This document shows positions 25,313 to 35,959 of a DNA stretch of 62,000 nucleotides, piece after piece. How positions within the stretch are numbered: position 1 is the first letter of the stretch; each line of letters begins with the position of its first letter. The stretch is taken from positions 4,257,501 to 4,319,500 of the forward strand of contig WPIO01000019.1 in assembly GCA_009760855.2 (NCBI GenBank). The letters are read 5' to 3'. The notes below the pieces were generated by a model. The model was not told where the DNA came from, made no database searches, and saw only the letters and a program-made list of their open reading frames with translations. This DNA comes from Cristatella mucedo (taxonomy: Eukaryota; Bryozoa; Phylactolaemata; Cristatellidae). A program made the translations under genes and the position numbers.

Positions 25313-25744
25313 GCTAACATACGTGGGCACCATTTGTCTGCCGCTGCCGTGTTCCGCTATTGTCGGCGTTGCCTGCCCACGCATCGGCATAGCACCCACA
25401 AGTCGCAGGAGCCAGAACACAAGGTTCAGGCTCCGCCTTTTATTCGTTGCTGTTTGGCTGGGACAGCACCGCTACAAGCACCGTTATAACCGCGAGCCGT
25501 ATTCATTAAGCATACCGTTAGCTCTGTACGGGTACGTGATATGAGCTCTTCCTGGAATTTGATGCTTGGGAGCTGAATGGCCCATTTGCTCTGCCAAAAT
25601 CTTGGATTCGCGAATATCTCGCTCTGAGCTTAACGAGCAGTGCTTAAGCGAACTTGAGAGAATCGCGCAGCAATTGAACTTGATGGAATGACGGCGCCGT
25701 GCCACCTTCGATGCCACCGGAATTAAAACATACAGCATCTTTAG

Positions 25745-27914
25745 TTCAGAACTGTGGCGACCTTATTCCAAAGCGAGCTCTCGTTAGACGACCATATCAG
25801 CTCCACAGTCAAATCTGCCTATTTTCAGCTTCATAATATTGCTAAAATTCGGGCTTGATTAGATAAGGATACCACATCTAACTTGGCAAAACTCCGCAGC
25901 TAGGCTTGTCTGTCGTGAGCTTCGCAGTTGCCACATTAGTCCACTTCTCGCCGACCTGCACTGGCTACCAGTCAAGCAACGGATTCACTTCTATTATTAT
26001 TATTACTTAGGGTATACAACGACCTACTTAGAAATGCAGACATGGGTAGAGTGTCTCTGCTTATTTTGCTTGATCTATCGGCAGCTTTTGACATCATCGA
26101 TCACAAAGTTCTTCTAGAGCGCCTCTCATCTCGCCTGGGCATCACTGGCACTGCTCTGCAGTGGTTCAGGTCCTATCTCAGTGGGAGACTCCAGAGTATT
26201 GACGTGAATGGACAAAGATCATCCGAGGTACCTCTGAGATATGGGGTTCCTCGGGGCTCCGTGCTAGGTCCGGTTCTTTTCACGGTTTATACTCTCCCTC
26301 TTGCTGATGTGATTGCCAAGCACAATCTAGGCTTTCACTTCTATGCGGATGACACTCAGTTGTACCTTTGCTTTGATCCCTCCCAGCCTTCGAGCACCTC
26401 AAATTCTCTCAACTCGCTAGCTGCATGCATTGATGACATCCGCACATGGATGGCAGCAAATTTTCCAAAACTAAACGATGATAAAACTAACTTACTTGTT
26501 ATGGGCAAACCCAGTGTGATTCAGAGATTGGAAAGGCTGACGCTCAAAATTGGCTCTGCCAGCATATCTCCAGTTGAATCAGCTCGAAATCTAGGTGTCA
26601 TATTCCAAAGCGACCTCTCGTTAGACGACCATATCAGCTCCACAGTCAAATCCGCCTATTTTCAGCTTCATAACATTGCTAAAATTCGGGCTTGTTTAGA
26701 TAAAGATACCACATCTAAGTTGGTCCATGCATTCGTGACATCCCGTCTCGACTTCTGCAACTCACTGCTTACTGGCCTACCAGCATTTGCGATCAGGCGA
26801 TTGCAGCTGGTGCAAAACTCGGCAGCTAGACTTGTCTGTCGTGAGCGTCGCAGTTGCCACATCACACCACTTCTCGCCGACCTGCACTGGCTACCAGTCA
26901 AGCAACGGATTGACTTCAAGGTTTTGTCGCTCACTTTTAGGTCCCTTCATTCTATGGCTCCAGCCTATTTTTCAGATATACTACCCCATCAGGCCAAGCA
27001 TCGTAACACCCGCTTTTCGGAATCCAACAGTCTAGAAATACCTCGTACAAACCTCAAATCCTTTGGAGACCGTGCATTTAGTTCGTATGCTCCCACAGCC
27101 TGGAACTCCCTCCCGACCTGCGTCAGAACATCCCCCGACCTGACCACATTTAAAAGGAACCTAAAAACACACCTATTTAGGACAGCATTTAGTGGGTCCC
27201 CGTGATTCGTCCTTGATGTGCTTATGCGTGCTGACACTGTGCATGCTGCCACAAACCACATTTGCATGTTGACCCTGTGCATGTCACCCCTAACCATATT
27301 ATTCATTTTGTTTGTTTTTCAAGCATGATTTTACTTACCATTCAATTGCACTTCACTTTGCAGCAAATGTAAAGCGCCTAGAGAGAGATTAAGTTCTCTG
27401 AGGGCGCTTTATCAAGTGCATTATTATTTTTATTATTACTTCAAGGTTTTGTCGCTCACCTTTAGGTCACTTCATTCTTTGGCTCCACCCTATCTCTCAG
27501 ATCTACTCCCCCACCAGGCCAAGCATCGTACCACCCGCTTTTCGGAATCCAACAGTCTACCAATACCTCGTACAAACCTCAAATCCTTTGGAGACCGTGC
27601 CTTTAGTTCGTATGCTCCCAAAGCCTGGAACTCCCTCCCGACTTGTATCACGACATCCCCTGACTTGACCACATTTAAAAAGAACTTAAAAACACACCTA
27701 TTTAGGAAAGCATTTAGTGGGTCCCCGCGATTCGTCCTTGATGTGCTTATGCGTGCGGACACTGTGCATGCTGCCACTAACCATGTTATTCTTTTTGTTT
27801 GTTTATCAAGCATGATTTTACTCACTGTTCAATTGCATTTCCGTTTGCAGCAAATGTAAAGGGCCTAGAGAGGGAGAGATTAAGTTCTCTGAGGGCGCTT
27901 TATCAAGTGCATTA

Positions 27915-27945
<31 letters not shown>
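25745..27945 (+). mobile_element. Older LINE-A copy interrupted by a younger LINE-A
   Basis: Two pieces form one element: 25745-25991 (from 'ttattccaaagcgagctctcgttagacgac' to 'caacggattcacttc') and 27438-27945 (from 'acttcaaggttttgtcgctca' to the ATT tail at 27915-27945). They join at the same LINE-A position, and ACTTC is present at both edges. The left piece also has an internal deletion of about 110 bases between 'acatctaacttgg' and 'caaaactccgcagc'. The right piece still encodes an uninterrupted stretch (27416-27859, '[15 protein letters not shown]'). Confidence 0.82.
25992..27437 (+). mobile_element. LINE-A, best copy, 5'-truncated (387-codon RT frame)
   Basis: CR1/L2-like non-LTR retrotransposon. 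Reverse-transcriptase homology starts near 26006 (in frame upstream of the Met at 26042) and the frame ends at 27205. Motifs by residue of that frame: LLDLSAAFD at 9-17, GVPRGS at 68-73, FYADD with catalytic Asp pair at 103-104, LNDDKTNLL near 143-151, then the thumb and the C-terminal WNSLP region. The endonuclease and N-terminal RT are missing, so it cannot be autonomous. The frame is unbroken, so it is a recent insertion. The 3' end has 'agagagattaagttctctgagggcgcttt' and an ATT-rich tail (27417-27437); an ATT repeat is also present at its 5' junction (25992-26004). Confidence 0.92.
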
Positions 27946-27948
<3 letters not shown>

Positions 27949-28200
27949 GTGCTACTGCTCAGGGTACAGATATTTGCAGCTAAGGTAAGCGGCAGTGATG
28001 CGAGTTATAAAATGTACTGATAGCAGGCATTCTAATAAGGATATGCTATGATTTATGTGTAGCTGTAACTTAAGCATGCTAATGATGGCAACAGGAATTA
28101 ATCTATCACCGTAAATCTAGAAGGCGTGAAAGGCGGTAAGATGACCAACGTAGCGAAGCTGCACATTGGCGAAGCCAGAGGGCAATACCTCACAACGGCA

Positions 28201-28392
28201 CAGGTCTTTCCACTCCCCCTAAAATCCTGGCTCCGCCACTGAAGGTGCAGGCCGTGAATGTAGCTCCTTACAGTGCAATCGGAAATAGCAAATTGAAAAT
28301 TGCATAGGTCTTTCCCCTAGATAAAAAATCCGCCACTGAAGGTGATTGTGACTGAAGGCCATGATTGTAGCTCCTTGCAGTGCAATCGGATT
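28201..28392. repeat. ~100-bp tandem duplication
   Basis: Two units start at about 28201 and 28305. Each has 'aggtctttcc', 'ccgccactgaaggtg', and 'tgtagctcctt.cagtgcaatcgga'. The block 'ctaaaatcctggctccgccactg' looks like part of a dispersed repeat. Confidence 0.8.
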
Positions 28393-28399
28393 ACCCGAT

Positions 28400-29640
28400 A
28401 TGTACGTCTAGGGAAGTCAGAGTTTATGATTTTATACGAGAGAGCATGGGACAATGAGCATGCCGTCTGTGGGCATTCGTCCGGCACCTTAACCTTGACT
28501 AAAGATGTGATGAGCGACATCATTGGCAGGGCTGGTATTTTCATCTAGGTGGTAAAACCTACGCATTTTTTATGTAGGATGCAAGACTTTTATGCAAGCG
28601 GAGATAGACGTACAATTAATGAAAAGTCATAGCGCAAAACCGTACGGTTTATTCGAAACGAACTCGACGGTTGCTCATCGAGTGGAATTAAGACCTATTT
28701 ACATCATCGGTGATGGTCGGGGAGGGGGGCGTAGGAATAGGAGCGCGGTCCAGGTCGCTGCCCCCTGTAGAAGGGGAGGCGGCAAATGCATCCCTACCAC
28801 CTCTGGCTCCGTCGCTGAACCGAATGGCTGTTCTTCCTAGGCCGGCTATTGTTTCTGTGGAGCTTGTGACCGTTGGAATTTTCTATGAGACTGTCGTAAC
28901 TTGCTACTGAACAAATTCCTGGTGCGATGGAATGCTGCTCTGATGCTGGTCAAGCTGCTGTAGTACTCAGTAGTGATCTGTGCTGCTGCTGCTGCTGCTG
29001 GTCTTTGCACTGCGAGTCGTGTGGTAGTTGACAGCCCGTTCGCTGTCCTCATCCCTTGCCCAACGAGGAGCCGGCCTTAGGTGAGAATCAGTGCGGGACA
29101 GTACTATACGTTACTCGTCCATGAGTGCATGATGCCGGAGAAGACTGATTTTCAATCTCGCAAGTTCTACGTTTCGACAACTCTACCTCCTATTTGGTGA
29201 ACTTTTTATTTAAAGGCTAACTTTTTATTCGACTCGGTGAACATTTCATATACAAGAATCTTACTAGTGCTCCTTGTGCAATTCCTTGTTTAATGTGCTC
29301 ATTGTCCAATGTGCTCCAATGTATTCTTTGAGGTTAGAAATTGAATGCAAGACTGTGGTCCTTGCACACCTATTATGTCAACCAACTTCGCATGGTTACG
29401 ACCAAGCGAAAATTACTTAATCAGATTTTTGCAAAAGCAAAAGGATTGGATTCTCGTTCAGAGTCGCAGTAACTTAATATTTCGCCGCTTTTCGTTACTC
29501 AACCAGTGGGTGCATGCTTAGCGAAGATATCTGCTGGGTGCTGCCCATCAAACCCTACGGACTGTATAACTGATTGTAAGGTAGACAAGACTTTATTTAC
29601 AAGCATACCACAGGGATGAACATTTTTAGTCGTAGTTGCT
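28400..29640. other. Intergenic, no supported gene
   Basis: Short open frames only (28342-28548, 28592-28840), none with a recognisable domain or splice context. A (CTG)n run of about seven units lies at 28979-28999. Confidence 0.45.
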
Positions 29641-29650
29641 TATGCAATTG

Positions 29651-29833
29651 GTGAGCCGTGATGGTACACTAGGTAAGGCGGTTGCTTTCATGACCTCGGT
29701 CCCGAGGTCGTGGGTTCGATTCCTGCAGTGGGTGATTCTTTGTCGCCACTGCAAGCGGTGGTGATAGCCGTAAAGGCTCTTCTGTCGCTATACAAAATGA
29801 GGCTGTTTAATCAGCTAGGATTTATTTATTTAA
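29651..29833 (+). mobile_element. tRNA-derived SINE, well preserved
   Basis: Head 'gtgagccgtgatggtacactaggtaaggcggttgc' (box A-like), box B 'gggttcgattcc' near 29713, body 'cgccactgcaagcggtggtgatagccgtaaaggctcttctgtcgctatacaaaatgaggctgtttaatcagctag', AT-rich 'tttatttattt' tail. One of the clearest family members. Confidence 0.88.
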
Positions 29834-29924
29834 TGGCGTATGAAGGTTTTTTTCTCATTGAGTTGTGTTCGCTAATCATGTTGTAGTATGGAGATCGTTT
29901 CGGGTATCTGTGACGCTAATCGTA

Positions 29925-30045
29925 ATAATAATACCTTTGTATAGCACCCTCAGAGAGCTCGATCTCTGCCCATGCTTTTTGCACATGCTGTAAAGGAAGC
30001 ATGATTAAAAGGTTAGCGATAGCATGTATAGTGTCAGAACGCATT
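29925..30045 (-). mobile_element. LINE-A 3' tail
   Basis: (AAT)n, 'acctttgtatagcaccctcagagagctcgatctct', then 'gctgtaaaggaagcatgattaaaaggttagcgatagcatg', the reverse complement of the LINE-A terminus. Confidence 0.82.
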
Positions 30046-30900
30046 TGCACTAAAACGGCTGCTAAACCAGCCAGATGATGACTGACAATCATCGTTAGCG
30101 GTTACTGAATTGTAACTGCTAGGAACCGATGGCGCGACCGACTACGGCCGAGGCTGCCTAGTGATTTTACTGCGACCAAGCTAGGTCACCTACAGCGAAG
30201 GTGAGCGATCACTGGCCCTCGCTAGAACCAGCTTCGTTGGTACTAGATCCTGGGGACCTTCTATCTGGACCACATAAAAAGAGCCATTTTACCCATCAGT
30301 ATGTCCTGCATAAGTAAATAATTCGGAAAACCACAGCAGGCAATACAACTAATCTTGTGAACTAAATCTGCTTCAGACGGGGCGTAGACATGCTAGCTCG
30401 CTTTTGAACAGCGGCTGACTACAGCTCAGTAACAATAAGCTAGATTTTGAATGCGTATTGGCTGGCTGGAAACTACCATTTCACTTTATAGCTAATATAC
30501 TCACAGCGTGATTACATGTTCAGTTTCAGCTAAGTTATTCATCTTCATCACTGGCAAAAGTGTCAAGTCCACCGACCTCCACAAATGAATTGCTGCTATC
30601 ATGACTTTTCGCTGAAACTGCCGACACTGCACTCATATTTTCTCATGCCCACCCATTTGCGGAACGAATAATCGCATTTTGTGGGGAAGCCGGGGAAGAA
30701 ATGGACACTTTGGAAAGAAATTTAATTGATATACGCCGACATTCGAATGATTTCTTATTTTATTTTCAGCTTTTGCATAAAACGCCGCTACGACTTCCCT
30801 TTTTCGTGCTGTGCACTTTTTACAGTTTGATTATAATTAAATAAATACAGATAAACTGCTGCTCACGACGCTTTTCTGCTTTTTGATAGATTGATATATT
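30046..30900. other. Intergenic, nothing recognised
   Basis: No long frame, domain or repeat recognised. Confidence 0.5.
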
Positions 30901-31085
30901 GTGAGCCGTGATGGCTCACTAGGCAAGGCGGTTGCTTTTCACGACCTCGGCACCGAGGATATGGGTTCGAATCCTGTGGTGGGCGATTCTTTATCGCCAC
31001 TGCAAGCGGAGGTGATAGCCATAAAGGCTCTCCCGTCGCTATACAAAAAGAGGCTGTTAAATCAGCTAGCATATTTTTTTATATG
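30901..31085 (+). mobile_element. tRNA-derived SINE, well preserved
   Basis: Nearly identical in layout to the copy at 29651: 'gtgagccgtgatggctcactaggcaaggcggttgcttttcacgacctcgg', box B 'gggttcgaatcc', body with 'ccactgcaagcggaggtgatagccataaaggctctcccgtcgctatac', tail of T-rich sequence. Confidence 0.9.
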
Positions 31086-32580
31086 GCCACTCAGACACCG
31101 GCTGCTCATCAACATCTGTTTATGTGCAAGCGCACGTGTGTGTGCCCGTGACCAAACAATTTGTTAGTTGATCATTGGCCATGTCTTGACACGTTATGGA
31201 CCTTCATGTCACATCTCCAAGCTGAGCTGGATGCCAATCCTGCTAGGCTATCGCTTAGCTTACCGTTTTGAAATAACATTCATTCAGGTCATACTTGTCA
31301 TATATTTATTGTTACATTTTTAGGGTAAAATGCCGCTAAGCAATAGACATGGACAAGTTGTAACGCTTTAATGGGCAGCTCGGCTCTGTGCGTATCTTAG
31401 GGCGGCCGGCCTGATATACCATAGGCCATGAGCATGCATCAAGGTAGCGCCCGAAGACTTTAAGAGCCACTTGGCATGGTTGGCCGATTGGGCATCGCCC
31501 TAAAGGCATTGCTGTGTGGTAGCTTGCTCCTATACACTTTTAAATCAGTGGTCGGTAAGTCACACACCTAGTTCAAAATTACGGAAATGCAATCCCGCAC
31601 TGCCTGAAAGGCATGCTGCAGCGATTCTTATTTATTTTTAGGGGCGTACCCCTTCGTCTTATCTCTTTGGGTGAGAGAAAGAACAGAGCATTAATTAGAC
31701 TAGATTGCCCTGCATTTATTATTCAAGGACGTCATGACTCCTGCTTGTCGCTTCAAGGAATAAACAGAGCAAACTCAACTAAGATCGCTAAAATGAAGCC
31801 ACATATTCTATTTTGTTATTGGGGGATAGCTTTACCCCTGATCACTGAACGAGTTTCTGACCTAGTCGCTGTGCCCTGTATTAACTTGATAGTATAATTG
31901 CACGAAGGGCAGTTTAACTCAAACAAGCTTTACGTTAGTACCAACATATTTTGGCAAACAAAAGCGACTAGAGAGAGGCGGTCAAGTTCGGTCGGTAAGC
32001 AAACGATGTGCCAATCCCAGCTTTGATGCTATAGGGAGCAGCTAATCTCGTCCAGCGAGGGAGATAGCAACCACGAGAGGCCAACAGCCGAATTATTAGC
32101 AACACTTAGTAATTGTTATGTAAACGCATTTCATAGAATGCTTTATGCATGTGGCTACGGGTCAGCAGCACCATAGTTTCAGCTTTAATGTGAGCGTCTT
32201 TTCACTCGACAGTTAGAGACTACATGAGTTCATTATGACTATTGAAGGCTCCGAGCTTACTAATTTTTATTATTACTGTAGTGCCAAGCGTTCAACAGGC
32301 TGCAATTAAATCAAATAAACAATTCAAGGATGTACTATTTATTTAATAACAGAACAAGCAATCACTTGGTATTAAAGATCGAAGTTACCACCCCAGCATA
32401 GGTGCTTGTCAATCATGTCTATAGGATATACACAATAATTGGCTTTCAAAGAAATAACCAATAACTAGCTCCAAACGACCGATCGTTTAATTTTTATGCA
32501 AGGCACGGCCTTCTAAGCACCTGCAGTCCAGATAAAACTTGGCACTTGTGATTTTCGTTGAATTAAGGATGCAAGAACGT
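31086..32580. other. Intergenic, no supported gene
   Basis: One 94-codon plus-strand frame (31613-31897) has no recognisable domain. Otherwise AT-rich single-copy-looking sequence. Confidence 0.4.
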
Positions 32581-32581
32581 C

Positions 32582-32842
32582 ATGATTCGAGGATGCGTTA
32601 ACAGCCATTTAACTTCTTGTGCTAAAATAATTGAGGAAAAGGTGATGGAGCAGCACGACGACATTACAAAGTCATGGCAGTGCTATATAGCAGGTTTACT
32701 TAGAAGCACACTTAATTCAGAAACACAGAATCTCATCAATCTAGTCAGTGAGAGAGTTCAATATTCTCATCATAAAGATCTCAAGCATATTAGAAAAAAA
32801 TATCCTTGGCTTTCTACCTTTTTAAAGTCGGCCGACATTTAA
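32582..32842 (+). other. Unassigned 86-codon open frame
   Basis: A plus-strand frame in otherwise stop-rich AT-rich DNA. Composition is protein-like and amphipathic (CAKIIEEKVMEQHDDITKSW, then LLRSTLNSETQNLINLVSERV and IRKKYPWLSTFL). No acceptor/donor or partner exon was identified and I do not know the family. It may be an exon, a processed gene fragment or a decayed transposon frame. Confidence 0.3.
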
Positions 32843-33413
32843 TGAGCCATCTCTACAACCACATCTTCAGTTCATCTTCCTTATGGTGATGCCATTCGAC
32901 TCCTTAAAAAGAAACATCGGGTTGCAATTAATTTACTATGATAGGCGACCTAATGTTATCTTGATTAGCCTATGTCAGACAGTACGAATACTTGGTTAGC
33001 TCACTAGCCGAAGCTTAAACCATAATTAGTCATCATCCGATAAATGTTCAAGGAAAGTCAGCGTCACTGGAAATTACCTGCTAGTAGTAAACCATCTGCT
33101 TGGCAGTCGTCGGCTAACGTCTACACCTTGTTCTAGCTGACCTACCAACACAACGAAAGATGTGATGCTCGAAGACAGAAGGAAAGCATTCGATACTAAA
33201 AACTGAAACCTCAGCAAGACTAATCAAACTGTCACGGTAAGTACAGGGTTAAAAAGTTCATCTTGGGCATATGCAATCACAAGATCCTAGCGGCTAAATA
33301 CCTGCCTCTAAATTGTTGTCTTCATTTAGTTGCCGACTTTTCTTGGTTCTGAAAACAGAGAACTCACTAGAACGTTTTTCATGTTATCATATTTAGCTTA
33401 GTTGTCTAGATTT

Positions 33414-33868
33414 AATGTCAGTTGGATTTTTCCTGTGCATGTAGATCGAAGCATGCAAGGAATGGGTTATATCAAACTTATTCAATATACTTTCTCGTTC
33501 CGAACTGTATACGACAGCAACATTTACAGATGCGATTCATTGAGAAAGAATTGGCCATAGTATGCACGCAAGATGAAACGCTGACTTTTACTAATAACAA
33601 AACCAGGAAAAACATTTGATAACGTACCTGCTTTTTTATTTTTACCAGCGGCTTTCGTTAAATCTAAAACAGGGAAAACGCTTTAAACTTGGGTGAGCAG
33701 TTAAAAATAAAGGTCTAAATATTGCTTGACTCAAATGTCAGTTGGATTGTTCCTGTGCACGCAGGTTAAATCATGCAAGGAATGGGTTAATCTAACTCAT
33801 TATATACTTTCTCGTTCCGATCTGTAAACGACTATTACATTTACAGGTGCGATTCATAGAGAAAGAAT
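33414..33868. repeat. ~145-bp direct repeat, 320-bp period
   Basis: 'aatgtcagttggattnttcctgtgca' to 'acatttacag.tgcgattcat.gagaaagaatt' occurs at about 33414-33556 and again at 33734-33868. The spacer between also shows a repeated 'aaac.aggaaaaac' block, suggesting a diverged 320-bp tandem duplication. Confidence 0.85.
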
Positions 33869-34564
33869 TATCTCGATTATCTAATATATGGAACTGGCTG
33901 TAAAACTACCAGTAAAACTAGATACTTACAATTACAATTACTGGCAAGCGCCAGCTTCGCGATAGGTATTCAAATAAGTACTGCCGTGCAATGAGTACTC
34001 AAATCAAACACGTGCGGCATCTTAACAGTCGGCCCAGCTCCGCAATCAATCAGAATGCAGTAACATCAATAACCGACCTACCTTACAGTAATTGCACATA
34101 AGAGTATGACTCGGCAAAGTGCTTTGTCCACAGCATGGTTTGACATGAGAGCGCCAACAACCATGTCTATTACTCGCGGCTGCCTAATACGAAAGGAAGT
34201 ATTATGGCTGACGGAAAGTATATATATATGCGCAAGCTCACACAGATGCTGTTTGTCGAGCAAGCGGAAAAGCATTAATAGACGGTGTTTATAAATTCAA
34301 ATTTAATTAAAATAAAAAATATTTATTTTTCTCGTATTGTTTTATCGTAAGCCACTTCCTTGCCGACCTACCGAGATGAGTTACAACGAGCTGAGTTTTG
34401 TTTCGCCGTTGGGAGTATGCGACTGCGTCGACGCCGCTTGTTGTACTCAAAGCGATTCACTACACTTAATTTGTTTTATTATATACTCATCTTGGACTGC
34501 TACGTCGCTTGGTATTTTATGACACTCAATTGTCTTTTTTCCTCCCGGATACCTTTACGGTTGA

Positions 34565-34715
34565 CTGCAGAATCCTTTGCTCTGTGCGTACCAACCATTG
34601 TATGGAGCTCACATCTGCAACTAGTACGTAACGACATATTGTCTCCTGCTGCCGACTCAGGCACGCTCTTGACGCTAGTCGTGCCCCACTACTTTCATGG
34701 TACTGACTGACCTCC
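34565..34715 (+). mobile_element. LINE-B C-terminal remnant
   Basis: 'ttgctctgtgcgtaccaaccattgtatggagctcacatctgcaa...cgtaacgacatattgtctcctgctgccgactcaggcac' aligns to the LINE-B region that encodes '[23 protein letters not shown]', at low identity. Confidence 0.65.
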
Positions 34716-35959
34716 CGATTTATCTATATTGATCACTCTGTCTTTGGTTTGCAAGATTCAAGTCCATTGGCTATCTTATGCCGCCCACCGTGAGCTGCTC
34801 AGGCTTTGAGTTCGCTTGAGAAAACTCTTTATCGTTAGAACCACTTGGTCTTGGAGCATTTTTTGAGTTCGAGCAAAATTGCACACATATCGGTGGATTC
34901 CTTGGCTGAGGGGATTATCGAGGCACGGCTGCCCTTACGCAGCCCCGACTCGGTTTGGTTGGCTGAGCTTCGGACGAGATTGGCCCGAGCCACTTGCGGA
35001 TGTTAACTTTACGCGCATGTCTTGCGGTACTCGCTCGTCAGTCGCGGTAATCCGGTAATCAGCCGCAGTCCCCAGTCAAGACGAGCTAAGACCCGGATAC
35101 TGCTAAAGCCACGGCAAATGAAATGCTGCAGGAGCCATCGAGTCTTGACGTTAGCAAGGGTGGTCATGCTCGGTCCGTTATTCGTGGTGACGCTTCTGTA
35201 TCACGTGCTTGTTACGGCAGCTAATCGCGAGTGCTTCTGCCTCTGCCGGGCAGCTAGTCAGAGCTCCCAGCTGTAACCCTCGTCAGCCGAATGGGGTGGG
35301 GCTGTGGGAATGGGGCGGTGGCAGCCCCCCCCCAGCCCAGCCCAGCCCAGCCTCATCCGGTTACTGCTGCTCAGCTGGCCTGCACTCCTGCACTGCCTAT
35401 GTATCTATGTCAACCTCGGCCGGCTATCTGGGCTCCACGTCCTCTCTGGCACCAATTAAATATCGCCTGCCTTCCGATACGCAGCTACTCCCCCCCCCCC
35501 AGAGCCACTTCCATACGGCTGATTATGCAGCTGGACGAGTCCTCATTACATTATATTTGTCTGCATTGCAGATGCACGCATCGGGATTCAGTGCTGCGCT
35601 GGCACATCCAGCTACGACTGCTCCCAGCCATCGGCAGCTGCTGCTGCTTAGAGCTCTCTTATGGCCAGCCAAGCAGCGCTGCCACACCATATGTGCACCA
35701 GACATCCATCATTAGGCACTCCTGGTGCAAATTGTTGCCGGCTCTGCCCCCTCCCAGCTACTCATCCTCGGCAGCCCTCCCCATAACCGCGACAGCACAC
35801 ACCAGTCAGTGGTCCGAGGGAAGCACCTTCAGTCTCGTGCGCAGTTTTTCACCCTTCCCATCTCCCAGCGCCAGCCCTCTGCTGTGGGGCTCTGTCTAGC
35901 ACCACTGACTGCTGTTTGTGTGCCTCAGGCACTTTGGCAGCCACCCCATGCCACCTTTG
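34716..35959. other. Region upstream of LINE-B, no supported gene
   Basis: GC-richer stretch with several overlapping open frames (35209-35715, 35291-35899, 35725-36027) of Pro/Ser/Ala/His-rich low-complexity composition. None matches an endonuclease, gag-like or cellular domain that I know. Confidence 0.45.

Noticed and set aside
29651-31085. Functional tRNA genes
   Set aside because: Box A/B spacing is tRNA-like, but acceptor stems do not pair and every copy is followed by the same SINE body, so these are SINE heads.
35209-35899. 168- and 202-codon frames before LINE-B as a LINE ORF1 or cellular gene
   Set aside because: Three overlapping frames are open at once, with low-complexity Pro/His/Ser composition, no zinc knuckle, RRM or endonuclease motif.
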